64,000 bases of DNA from Chaetoderma sp. LZ-2023a. Taxonomy: Eukaryota; Mollusca; Caudofoveata; Chaetodermatida; Chaetodermatidae. The DNA is taken from assembly GCA_034401795.1 (NCBI GenBank), contig CM067370.1, positions 60,180,369 to 60,244,368 on the forward strand, given 5' to 3'. Below the pieces are notes generated by a model. The model saw only the letters and a program-made list of their open reading frames with translations. It was not told the origin of the DNA and searched no databases. The position numbers and the translations under genes were made by a program. Positions 45,212 to 56,349 of this stretch are shown here, one piece after another (position 1 is the stretch's first letter; each line of letters starts with the position of its first letter).

Positions 45212-45439
45212 TTAACCATTTAATGGTCAAATTTGCTGAAGAAAATTTAAATTTTCTCATATAAAAAGTCCAATTGCAAATCAAATGAATATTATTAAAA
45301 ATTTGCAGCTGGATTGACTGGCTCAGTTTTAGCGCCAGTCATTTCAGGGCTCAAATTTAAAAAATGGTTTTCTCTTGGCCTGCAGATGGACATTTCTCTT
45401 GACCATTGCCATTGCTGGTTTTCACCTTTAAAGAGTTAG
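45212..45439. repeat. fold-back family B copy
   Basis: ttaaccatttaatggtcaaa to cacctttaaagagttag. The centre pairs 'gattgactggctcagttt' with 'gcgccagtcattt', and a second arm has 'ttttctcttggcctgcagat'. Confidence 0.78.
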
Positions 45440-45749
45440 ATAATTTCACCTTGATATCCCACTATTTCTACTTCAAGATAACGATTCAGGGATTCTAATC
45501 AAATTAGTAGTAAAATATTCAACCACTGATTTTTCACAGCACAATGTATTTGTTGTATCTAGTGTGTGATGTGGAAAGGGTTATGTCTCTTGTGACAAAT
45601 GTGGGCACATCATCCTTTAACGTGATGAAAACTAGATTAGTGCTTGCTTATCTGTACATCATCATAGACGATGTTTTCAAGATTCAATATCTTTAATGCT
45701 TCGTATTAATTTATCTACAGTGATTAAGATTACAAAGAGCATCCATATA

Positions 45750-46067
45750 TAATAAGGAAAAATTTGTTACCTCTCCGGGATGTAGAAATTGTTTGAGTGT
45801 AGCTTTCATGACCATCTTGGTCACTTCTTCAGCACTAACTGACGGTCACTGGCAACGTCAACGTATACCAGCAGTCTACCAGTCCATGCTGTCACGTGAC
45901 TCCATAAGATCTGACCAGAGTGACGTTGCCAGCGACCGTCAGTTAGTGCTGAAGAAGTGACCGAGATGGTCATGAAAGCTACACTCAAACAATTTCTACA
46001 TCCCGGAGAGGTAACTAATTTTTCCTTATTATGAATCATCCTGGGATCGGGACCAACCTTTTCGGAA
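45750..46067. mobile_element. 318-bp near-perfect inverted-repeat element with 11-bp direct-repeat flanks
   Basis: Arms of about 115 bp (45751-45867 and 45913-46030) pair almost perfectly. GCATCCATATA flanks both sides (45739-45749, 46068-46078). The right arm reads AEEVTEMVMKATLKQFLHPG as an open frame, and about 37 bp beyond the arm are unpaired. Superfamily unknown; a fold-back or inverted retro-copy is likely. Confidence 0.8.
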
Positions 46068-46784
46068 GCATCCATATAGTTTCTTTAACCAGATGAGCAA
46101 ACTTAAAGCTGAAGGGTCATTACGAAAATAAGATTAGTTTTTAGTAAAAAAAGGTAAGTGAAATAATTATTCATGTTTGCAATTTGTATCAAGTAATCGT
46201 CCGCCATTTTGCTTTGCGGTGGCCATTTTCTTTTCCCCACACCTCCAGCCTAATAACAGGAATCGCCAAATCTAAATTCGTCCCCATTCACTTTTTGATG
46301 CTTCGTGTGTAAGAAATCTAGCGAGCATCGCAATATCAATGTTTCGTCACATAAAATACAGAGAAATCCTGAACTGAGGACACTAACATGAAATGAATAT
46401 ATTTATAATTACGTTCTATCCCATCCAGGATAAATATCCATTCAAAATTGGATATAAATGTGTAGTTATTCTCTCTCAGACGAGCTATTCTGCCTTGCAC
46501 AAACACCAAGACATTTTGGAAATATCAATAACGCTGACATCATTGTTCTATGTGTAGATCAACTCAATCCAATCCAATTAGTTTATTTGCATATCAAAGT
46601 GAATGAGCCCTAAACAATATAGTCGTGGAAATACTGCCTCTAAAATGTTTGTATATCTGATAGGACGGCGATAGGATGCATGATTTCAGGTATTTAAACC
46701 GAGCCACTGATAATAATTCACAGTAATGTAGGGGAGATCGGGTTAATATGTACACATGCATTATATTTGGCAAGGGGCGATTTT

Positions 46785-46803
46785 GGGTGGGGGGGGGGGG
46801 GGA
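46785..46803. repeat. G-rich homopolymer tract
   Basis: A run of g beside 'ggtggggg', in the interior of the long-inverted-repeat element. Confidence 0.8.
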
Positions 46804-46854
46804 GTGTGGTGAGCTATCTGTACCAGTACCACTAAGACTGCCAATATCGCTCCA

Positions 46855-46959
46855 CCAACACTATCAACATCGCCACCACCACCAACAACAACAAGACCCC
46901 TACTGTCCACCACCTCCCCCACCCCGGCAGTACCACTACTACCACCACCACCACCACTG

Positions 46960-46995
<36 letters not shown>

Positions 46996-47018
46996 ATGCT
47001 ACTACTACTGCTACTACG

Positions 47019-47068
<50 letters not shown>

Positions 47069-47079
47069 CACTACCACCG

Positions 47080-47123
<44 letters not shown>

Positions 47124-47125
47124 GA
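46855..47125. repeat. ACC/CTA triplet microsatellite
   Basis: cacc and accacc units pass into cta units from about 46960. Very long single-residue frames on both strands here are artefacts of the triplets. Confidence 0.93.
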
Positions 47126-47324
47126 TGCTACTAGTACTACCTTGGTACCACGATGGCGACCATGACCGCAAGCACGACGATGATGATGACGACGATGAAA
47201 GAGACATATCCAGGCATTTGAAAGACTTTAGGGGATCGAAATCCCTTCTTGCTTACAGAGCGCCCTTTTCCTGTCCGTCATCATCAGTCATTGTCACTGT
47301 TGTCGTTACCGCCATTCCCACCAC

Positions 47325-47385
47325 CATGTACCATCATCATCATCAGCAGCAGCCCCACCACCACCACCACCACCACCACCATCTA
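47325..47385. repeat. CAT/CAC triplet microsatellite
   Basis: catcatcat, cagcagcag and caccaccac runs. Confidence 0.88.
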
Positions 47386-47840
47386 TTCTTATTAGTGCTT
47401 TTTATCTTTAAACAGTCTTCCTCATCACCCTAGTGTTCTAACTGTGGCTCTATTGCGTTGAGGTTGACAGTTACCCCACAAGCTCGAAAATCTCAGTAGC
47501 TGCGGGTTCCAGATTTGTTTATTTTCCAGTTCTTACGGATTTTCTCCCATCATGCCCAAAAGTACTGTCATCCTAGTCACACATTTTTCTGTGTTAAAGT
47601 TTGAGTTGAATCGGGTCATCAGTTTCCGAGATAGCCACAGATACGGTATTTATCTGATCCGGATTCTTTTATCTGGAAAATGGACAGTCTGCAAATCCTC
47701 TTGCATGGCAACTTCCTTCATTGTGTTAAAATTTAAAGCAAATTGAGCAGGTTTTAAATATTTTCTAGAATATGCTTTTGTGATTGACTAACTGACTAAG
47801 GAAATGGTGGTTTATTGAGCTGTGATCTGCAGCTAAGCAC

Positions 47841-47841
47841 C

Positions 47842-47883
<42 letters not shown>

Positions 47884-47895
47884 TTGTCTGTCTGT
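47841..47895. repeat. (CCTG)n microsatellite
   Basis: Eleven or so cctg units followed by gtct units. Confidence 0.9.
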
Positions 47896-48634
47896 CTTGC
47901 CGTTTTTCTGTCAGAACCGTTTGGTGGAATTCAAACAAATTTGTTATGTGAGTTACCCATATGATCACAGGTTACATGAGAACATTTATATTTGGCTCCG
48001 TATGGCGGGAAACAAATGGTACGGCTGAAAGTGTGGAGATTCGCATGTGCTTCTTCATGGTCAAATGGTCAGCTACGGGGAAAATGGCAGCGCCATTTAT
48101 GGCTCTCAGTGAGACGGCGAAAGCAAGAACTAGAGGAAAATAATTGTTGGGAATATGTATCCTAGGGCCAGGGCTGTGATCAACAGTTTACTTATAAACA
48201 TCTCGTTCATTGCGATATGTCATCTAAAATCACTGTGAAATTTGTTATATGAGTTATCATATCATTATCTCAGAGACGAGTAGCTGGAGAGCAGTTGAAC
48301 ATGTCAAAATCTGATTTGTCAACAGCGTGGGGATTTCCAATGGCACAATTTAGTTTTCCTTGTTGCAGTGCTTGGTGGTGGTGGTGATGGGGGAGGTGGT
48401 GCGGGTGGTGGTTATGGTAGTGGTGGTATTTGTGCTGATAGTGATTCTTGCAGGAGTGGTGGTGTATGCTATTATGGGTGTTCTTTTGGCTGTGTTGCTG
48501 GTTGAAATTGTTATTGAGATAATGGTGGTTCTGTGTCTTTTACAACAGCTACAGCATCATGACTGGTCATAGCTGTTACTGTTAGTGGTTCTGTCATTGT
48601 TAGCAGCAGCATCCGTGGCCACGGTGCCAAGAGT

Positions 48635-48730
48635 GATGGTGGTGGTGGTGGTGGTGGTGGCCACAGCAACGGCAATGGTGTGTGCGTGTGTGTGTATGAA
48701 TGCGTGCACGTGTGTGTCTGTGTGTGTATG
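48635..48730. repeat. (GGT)n and (GT)n microsatellites
   Basis: ggtggtggtggtgg at about 48638-48660, then gtgtgtgtgtgt tracts to about 48727. Confidence 0.88.
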
Positions 48731-49449
48731 ACGAGGGATGGGGTATAGTATAGTTGCTTATTCGTCCCTTCTCAGCAAACCACAATATTTGTATTTCTAA
48801 AATCATGCAGAGTATATGAAAATGCGTACACATTACCCTCTGCTCCACTATTATATTAGGAATTCAAGTCCGTGCGATTTTATAAAATCTCAGTGTGGAA
48901 TACAAAGGCACTCAGCAGACTAGACCTTACTATTTGCCTAGCATGAGTATCTTTGAAATGCAAATAAACTAATTCAATTGATCTACATACAGATCGATGA
49001 CGTCAGTGTTGTTGTCATTTTCAAAACGTACTGGAGTTCGTGCAAGGTGGAAAAGCTGGTCTGGGAGAAGAGAATAACTGCACATTTATATCCAATTTTG
49101 AATGCATATTATCCTGGATGGGATAGAACGTAATTATAAACCTATTCATTTCATGTTTGTGTCCTCAGTTCGTGATTTCTCTGTATTTTATGTGACGAAA
49201 CTTTGATATTGGGTGCTCGCTAGATGTCTTAGACATGAGGCATCAAAAAGTGAATGGGGACGAATTTAGCTTTGGCGATAACTTTTATTAGGCTGGCGGT
49301 GTGGGGGAAAACAAAATGGCCGCCGCAAAACAAAATGGCGGATGATTACTTGATTCAAATTGCAAATATGAATAATTATTTCGCTTACTTTTTTTACTAA
49401 AAAAATTTCTTATATTCATAATGACCCTTCAGCTTTAAGCGCATGCTTT

Positions 49450-49980
49450 TTTAAAATGACACAATATCCTTTGGGGGTCTAAAGGGCTAAGTTCATTGTA
49501 GTCTTGGGGGAAAAATTTCAACTAACGTTTTGTGTTTGTCTCAACTGTTTATATCTCGTGTTTGCTTAATCATACTGCTGCCAAAGTTGGACACATACTT
49601 CTTTATCATGAGTGGGAATGACACATGGCATCTTGGGTGTCCAAAGGTCAAGGTCACTGTTTCCTTGCTAAAACCTAGTTTAAAAAAATCAAAACTAACA
49701 TTTTACATTTAGCTCAATTTAGCAGTTGTTTGTTCTCATGTTTGGTTATGCATACATGGTCCACATTCAGACACATCCTTCCTTAAAATGACCTGGCATA
49801 ACACAATCATCTTGCCATCAAAAGGTCACGGTGGCAAAACTCAAGGATTTTCTCAACAATAACATTTTGCTTTTACCTCAACTTAGCAGTTCATATCCCA
49901 TGTTGTGTTAATAATACTACACCCAAATATGGACACTTGCTAATGAGAGGGGATGATACAATTAGTTTGGTGTCAAATGT
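49450..49980. repeat. tandem repeat family R2, third array
   Basis: 'tatctcgtgtttgcttaatc', 'ccaaaggtcaaggtcactgt' and 'ctcatgtttggttatgcata'. It runs straight into the duplicated block, as at 41000-42549. Confidence 0.85.
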
Positions 49981-50510
49981 CATGGTTATTGATAAGTGTA
50001 TTAATAAGCCTTCTATGTTTATTTTATGTTTGAAGTCAAGCTTTATAGAACATTGCAGTCGTAAACTCTAGCTTCATGGTTGTATTGCAACCACATTTCT
50101 GGTTAGAATTCCAGATCTCTGTCCGCAGCCTTGGATTGTTTACCCTTACATAATGCAGACTACTCTCTAACATTCATGAAGTATGCCTATAGAGCCTACA
50201 TCTGTGTGTAACTTACCTAAATTACCATCGGTCACTCCTACTTCCTCGTACAGTCCCTGAGATGAGCATCAGTCCCTTCAAATTGATTACTGCTTCTTGG
50301 AAACCAAAATGGCTGACTGCCAGAAATACTAAAGCTGTCATCAAGCAACCGGCACAGTGTTGCCAGATTCTGACATTACATTCGGTGACCTAAAAACTCA
50401 TACTTTCATTAGGGAGAAATCATTATTCCTAACACATCCACCGCTTACATGTGTATTAATGCCCGAAGCTATTCTCCAGAGTGCTGGCAATGCAGTTCTC
50501 TTCAGCTACC
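49981..50510. repeat. second copy of the last-intron ASL block
   Basis: Nearly identical to 42019-42549, including 'ctgtccgcagccttggattg' and 'catcggtcactcctacttcc'. It stops before the sequence leading to ASL exon G, so no exon was copied. Confidence 0.9.
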
Positions 50511-50914
50511 TCCCCTTGAAGAGGATGCCTCTATTACTCTGATGTCCACCTCTTCTATTTGGATATAGAAAACCTCTGTCATTTAATGATTCTAGCATCT
50601 CTAGGACATGGTTTCCCAAAAACTAGACTTCTGCCTATAGGTCTGAAATGTTCCTTGCTTTGAATGGTGCACACACCAAGGACAAACCCTTTCACGCCCT
50701 TTCTAGCCAAGAACAGTCGGATAAGGGGAACTATTTGATGTTGTTGTCCTGACTTGCTGCTGACCCAGAATTTTACAAACCTTTTCCGTTTCTCACACCT
50801 TAGTCAAAACCTTTTTTCACCTTTTTTCCTTTTACATCTTCTCAAGGCTGCTAAAAGATGCTGAGAAGTGATTCCCTACACTCTCCTAACATATCGAGCT
50901 AAAATTCTAGGCAA

Positions 50915-51215
50915 TTCTCAGTCCAGAAACATCAGCTATCTGATCACATGTAACCTATGGAATATTACAATGTGGGAGAACATAAACGCACATTTATGAT
51001 CAGAATTCAAGAGTACTTGTGCTCCATTGTAAATTTCAACATACTCATCAAATGAGACACACCTGTATTAAGATACTTCACGCAAAAACACTCTAACGTA
51101 ATGTGGTGACGATATCTCTACCCCATGGAGGAAATCCAAAGAAAGCCAATGGATACATCAGCTACAGATACTGTATGGCATCCTTCAGCACTAATCAGGC
51201 AGGGTGAGATTGTCA
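50915..51215 (+). pseudogene. Penelope-like GIY-YIG remnant (PLE-C)
   Basis: Broken frames read YLITCNLWNIT, MIRIQEYLCSIVN, DTPVLRYFTQKHSN and KSKESQWIHQLQILY. In order these match the GIY-YIG region of PLE-A ([36 protein letters not shown]). Badly decayed. Sequence from 50600 may be more of the same element. Confidence 0.6.
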
Positions 51216-52430
51216 AATACTGCCATCCACCCTACGTAATTATTATGCAGTTTCTGTATAGTGATCTTATCTTCTACAAGATGGGAACCAACCTGTCACG
51301 TACATTTGATGGCATCAAGGGATTACAGATTCTTGAATTCCTCCATCAAACGGTGATGAACTATGCCTAGTGAGACTCCTATTGGCAAGCACAAAGTTAA
51401 CTGTTCACGTCAAATCAACGCATCAGTTTCAACACCACAAGAAGATTGTGTGTCACTAGTGGGTTTGGACCTGTTATCTTGCAGTGTTTACATCTGTTCA
51501 AAAACAAGCAAGATCAAACGCTCCAACGATGAACTGCTTCCAATAACTGCAAGATAGCTCAGTCACAAACCTCTAAATGAATGAAGCCAAACACAAGTTC
51601 ACAGATTTATACTTGTCTGACAGAGGAGACGGATGATGAAGGTACCATACCGGGGCAAGAAGTGGAGAGAAGCAGAATCTTGGGCACAACTCTCCAGTTC
51701 ATCTTACATTGCAAATAATTAATTAGTAGAAGACATTGCTTTTGAGTATTAATGGAAACTGGATTCGCAGATCAAACTTACGGAGAGATATTATGCTACA
51801 TGTGTCTCAATAATGCTATACATCTATGACAGCTGGACTCCAAACATCGTCTTGAACAGACTCAAGGCTTATCATCGCAACACTTAGCAAATAGACAAAT
51901 GTTAAACTCAGCGTACGTACAATCTGTGTAACATGATTTCGCCATCCGTGAAGGTAACGTAATAGAGACGGTGAATGGTAATTCGAATGCAAGAGAATGC
52001 GCGCACTCAGAAAGCATTGGAGTTTTAAGTACTGAGCACTGCTAGGGTGGCAACAAGTATAAGACAAGCCCGAGATACAATAGCACAAACTTGTTTTGCG
52101 ATAAGAGCACTAAAGCTAAAACAAGCTAAAAGGAGCTTTGGAAGCTTGCAAAGGACAAGATTTAGTGGGGAAGGTTTTAGGAAAGTTATTGTAGCTGAAA
52201 GAAGTTTCCACTCCTTCCAGATGCACACGTGATAGTATGTAATAATTTATTCCAGTTATTTTAAGGAGTGCACCATGGGGCCTGTATCACCAGAAAATTG
52301 AGGCTGAAATAGAAACATTTCTGTATGAAGCATGGCAATCTGTGGTCTAAATATGAACACTGACGAGAAACATGACTAGAACATTTAGGTCTGAAATGAA
52401 CAATTGTGATTCTAAAATTCAAAGATTTCA
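51216..52430. other. intergenic, nothing recognised
   Basis: Short frames only, none with a known domain; no repeat shared with the rest of the window. Confidence 0.45.
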
Positions 52431-52436
52431 GCCCCA

Positions 52437-55400
52437 AACAAAACAAGAGGCTCAAAGGCCCTTTATCGCTCACATGTAACATTGACATTTCAAGTAGAAA
52501 GGTAATATTCTACATGTAGAGCGCTATACAACAGAGAAATTAAAATTTTAAAAGTACAAATTGTGGGTGGTGGGGGGGGGGGGGGGGGTTGGGTGTTGCA
52601 TTTTACAAGTAATATTTTAACGGATTTCCTAGGCATTTTTTGAAGTTCAAGATGGATGCCAAGAAAATTGCTGAATTCTCAGTAGAATTGTTAAACCGAC
52701 CACCCTAGGATCATTCCACCCATGGCCCATTGATTAAGTAGAAGCTTTATAGACTTTCCTGAAAATAAAAAATCCAAGATGGGCACTGGAAAATCGATGT
52801 CAAAATTCCGAATGGATGTTCTGGCGCCTACAACCACAGGATCCTTCCAGCCAAATTCATTTAAGCGGTTTAGGAGATCCATTTTAAAGGATTGCAGGAA
52901 AATCTTCAAGAAATCCTATTGATGGCCACTGAAAAAGTAGACCAATAAAAATTCTGATGAAGTGCTGGAGCCTATCACAATAAGATCCTGGCAGTCAAAT
53001 TTAGTTAAAATCTGCCATGCGATTTAGAGGATACGCTTTAGATGATTTACAAGAAATTTACGAAAAAACAGGAAGGCTGCCAGAGAAATGTACAAATCAA
53101 AATTCTCAATAGAAGTTCTGGAGCCTACCACCATAGATTCTTCCAGCTAAATCTGGTAACAATCCACTAAACAGTTTAGGAGATATATATTTTAAGGATT
53201 TCTAAATAATCTTTAGGAATATCCAAGATGTACGCTAAACGAATTTGACCATTAGAAATTCTCATTAGGCGTGTTGAAACCTACCACCATAGGATCCTTC
53301 CAGCCAAATTTGGTTAAAATGTGCCAAGTGATCTAGGAGGAAATACGCCTTAAATGATTCGTGGAGCATTTTTAAGAAGATTCAAGATGACCACTAGAAA
53401 GTGTTGAATTAAAATCTGCCAAAAGGTTTAGATAGGTTTTAAAGGATTTTGTGATAATCCAAAATATCTATTGTAAAAATCTACAAATCAAAATTCTGAA
53501 TAGAAGCTCCGGAACTGACAACCATAGGATCCTGCCCGCTAAATTTGGTTACAATCCAGCAAGAAGTTTAGGAGATGCATTTTAAATGATTTCTGGAAAG
53601 TTTTCAGAAAATTCAACATGGCCACAAGTGTTGAGGCTTACCACCATAGGGTTGTTCCCACAAGTTTCCTTGAAATCGGGCTATTGATAAAGGATCATTT
53701 TAGTATTTCCTGGATGGTAACCGCAAAAAAAAATCGCTCAAAATTATAAATAAATGTTCTAGAGCCTATCGGCATATGACCCTACCTGCCAAATTTGGTT
53801 AAAATCCAGCAAGCAGTTTAGGAGATAGGTTTTAAAGAATTTCTAGAAAATATTTGGAAAAATTGATCAATCAAAATTCTGAATAGACATTCTAGAGCGT
53901 ACCACCATAGAATCCATCTACCGTAGTCAAATTTGGTTGAAATATGTCAAGCAGCCAAGGAGTAGTAGCATTTTGACCATTTCCAGTAGACTTCATAAAA
54001 TTTAAGATATTAAAAAAAAAAATTGATTAATCAAAATTCTGAACACATGTTGTAGAGCATACCCCCATAAAAATCCATCTAGTCAAATTTGGTTGAAATA
54101 TGTCAAGCAGCTAAGGAGGAGTAAGTAGCATTTTGACCAATTCTGGTAACTTTTCACAATATCTAAAATTTTCATGCAAAAGATTTGATGAATCAAAATT
54201 CTGAATGCAAGTTCTAGAGCCTATGATCATAGAATCCTTTTGGCCAAATTTGCTTGAAATCAGTTAAGTTGACAAGAAAAATCAATTTGACAATTTCCGG
54301 TAAATTTATCATAAAATCTAATATTTTCACCCAAAAAAATTTATGAATTATAATTCCGAATGGAAGTTCTGGAGCCTATACCACAATAGAATCCATCTAA
54401 CCAAATCTGGTTGAAATATGTCAAGCAGCTATGGATGAGTAGCATTTTGACCATTTCCGGTAAATTTGTCATAAAATCGTAAGATTTTCACCTAAAAAAT
54501 TGATGAATCAAAATTCTGTATTGAATTTCCAGAGCCCATCATCACAGGATCCTTTCAGCCAAATTTGGTTGGAATCGCTCAGAATGGTAAGGAGAAGCAA
54601 TTTGACAATTTCCAGTAGATTTTTCATAAAATCTAAGATATGCACCCAAAAAATTTATGAATCAAAATTCCGAATTGATGTTCTGGAGCCCATCACAGTA
54701 TCTGTTCAGCCAAATTTGGTTGAAATTGCTCAGACTGAGGGAGAAGAAGCAATTTCACAATTTCTGATAAATTTTTCATAAGATTTTCACCAAATAAATG
54801 GATGAATCAAAATTCCAAACGGGTGTTCTAGAGCCTATGACCATAGGAGGATCCTTTCAGCCAATTTTGTTTAAATCATTCAGAATGGTAAGGAGAAGAA
54901 GCAATTTGACAATTTCCAGTAGATTTTTCATAAAATCTAAGATTGTCACCGAAAAAATTGATGAATCAAAATTCTGAATAGAAATTTTGGAGCCTACCAC
55001 AATAGGGTCCTTTCAGCCAAATCTGGTTAAAATCACTCAGAATGGTGAGACGAAGCAATTTGACAATTTCCTGTACATTTTTCATAGTCTAAGATTTTCA
55101 ACCAAAAAATTGGTGAATCAAAATTCCGAATGGAAGTTCTGGAGCCTACAACCAAGGTCGTTCTAGCCAAATTTGGTTGAAATCGGCCAAATGGTTAATG
55201 AGGAGTAGTGTTTTAAAGCAAAAGTTGATGGACGACAGATGGTCGCCACAGCATAAGCTCACTTGGGGCCAGGTTGACCCATCAAAACTCTAAGAAGAAT
55301 TGAAGCCTACGATCATAAGATCGATCCACCCAAGTTTCATTTATATCGGGCCGTTGATTTAGAAGCAGCACTCCAAGGATTTCTTGCAAATTTTTTGATA

Positions 55401-56320
55401 ATCCTCAAGATGGCCACCCAAGGAATTGACCAATCAAAATTCTAAATAGTAGTTCGGGAACCTACCACAATAGAATCCTTCCAGCCCAATTTGGTTAAAA
55501 TCCACCAAGCAGTTTAAAAGGAGATAAGTTTTAAAATATTTGCAGAATATTTTGTGAAAATCTAAGATGTCCTCAACAGAAAAGATTAAGTCCCATTAGA
55601 AGTGTTGATGCCTATAACCATAGGATCATGCCGCATAAATTTGATTGAAATTGAGCCATTGATTAAGTAGTAGCGCTTCAAAGAATTTCTTGAAAATATA
55701 CAGGAGACCAAAGCTGGCCACTAGAAAATTTGACCAATCAAAATTCTGAATAGAAGTTTAGGAGCCAATCACCATAGATTGCTTCCAGCTAAATTACGGA
55801 GCCTACATCAGATCAGAGAAAGGTTTCAGAGGAGATCTTTGTATAATCCATGATGGCCACTGTAAAATTTTGTTTTAACAAAAATAAAAAAACTGATGAG
55901 GATTTCTGGAAATGGTCACCAGAAAAATGGACCAATAAAAATTCTCATTATAAATGTCGAAGCCTACTATCATAGGATAATTCTGTCCAAGTTTTGTTGA
56001 AATCAGGCTATTTATTAAGGAGTAATGATTTGTAATGGATTTCCAGAAAACCCAAAGTTGCCTCTGGAAAAATCGCCCGATCAAAATTCTGAATAGGTCT
56101 GGAGCTCACGACCATAAGTCGCTTCCAGCCAAAAATCCATGTATATTTTAGATGAGTAGAAGTTCTATAGTGTAGCAGTGTATGATTTTTGGAGCTAAAT
56201 TGGATTAAAATCTGGCAAGTGATAATTTTGAAAGAGATATTTACAGACAGACATCCGACTGAATTATGCCATAGGATTCTGACCAGGTGAGCTAAAAAAT
56301 GGCACAAAATTAAAATCGAC
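52437..56320 (+). repeat. tandem repeat family R1, long array (about 155-160 bp unit, more than 20 units)
   Basis: The array opens at 'acaagaggctcaaaggccct' and 'tatcgctcac', the inverse of the fixed end seen at 13585 and 40970. Units carry 'gatcaatcaaaattctgaat', 'agaagttctggagcctacca', 'ccataggatccttccagcca' and 'aatttggttaaaatc'. A poly-G tract lies at 52566-52588. Near 55235 the text 'gacagatggtcgccacagca' breaks the pattern, marking a sub-array edge. Confidence 0.88.
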
Positions 56321-56349
56321 AAATCAGCTGCATTTCAATAGTATTGTAT

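Larger units (their letters stand above)
46103..49439. mobile_element. 3.3 kb element with about 500 bp terminal inverted repeats
   Basis: 46103-46603 is the inverse of 48950-49439 at high identity, starting cttaaagctgaagggtcatt on each side. Landmarks include 'ccattcactttttgatgc', 'tacgttctatcccatccagg' and 'agtttatttgcat'. TTAA lies at both outer ends (46104-46107, 49435-49438). The interior has only microsatellites and short frames, and no transposase motif, so it looks non-autonomous. It is partly duplicated sequence with no link to ASL. Confidence 0.85.

Noticed and set aside
46748-47433. Poly-Ser, poly-Val, poly-Leu and His-rich frames
   Set aside because: Products of ACC/CTA/CAT triplet repeats read in all frames.
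55890-55925. CTGATGAG...GAAA near 55893 as a hammerhead
   Set aside because: It falls in an R1 repeat unit, stem II cannot form and there is no stem III or cleavage triplet.
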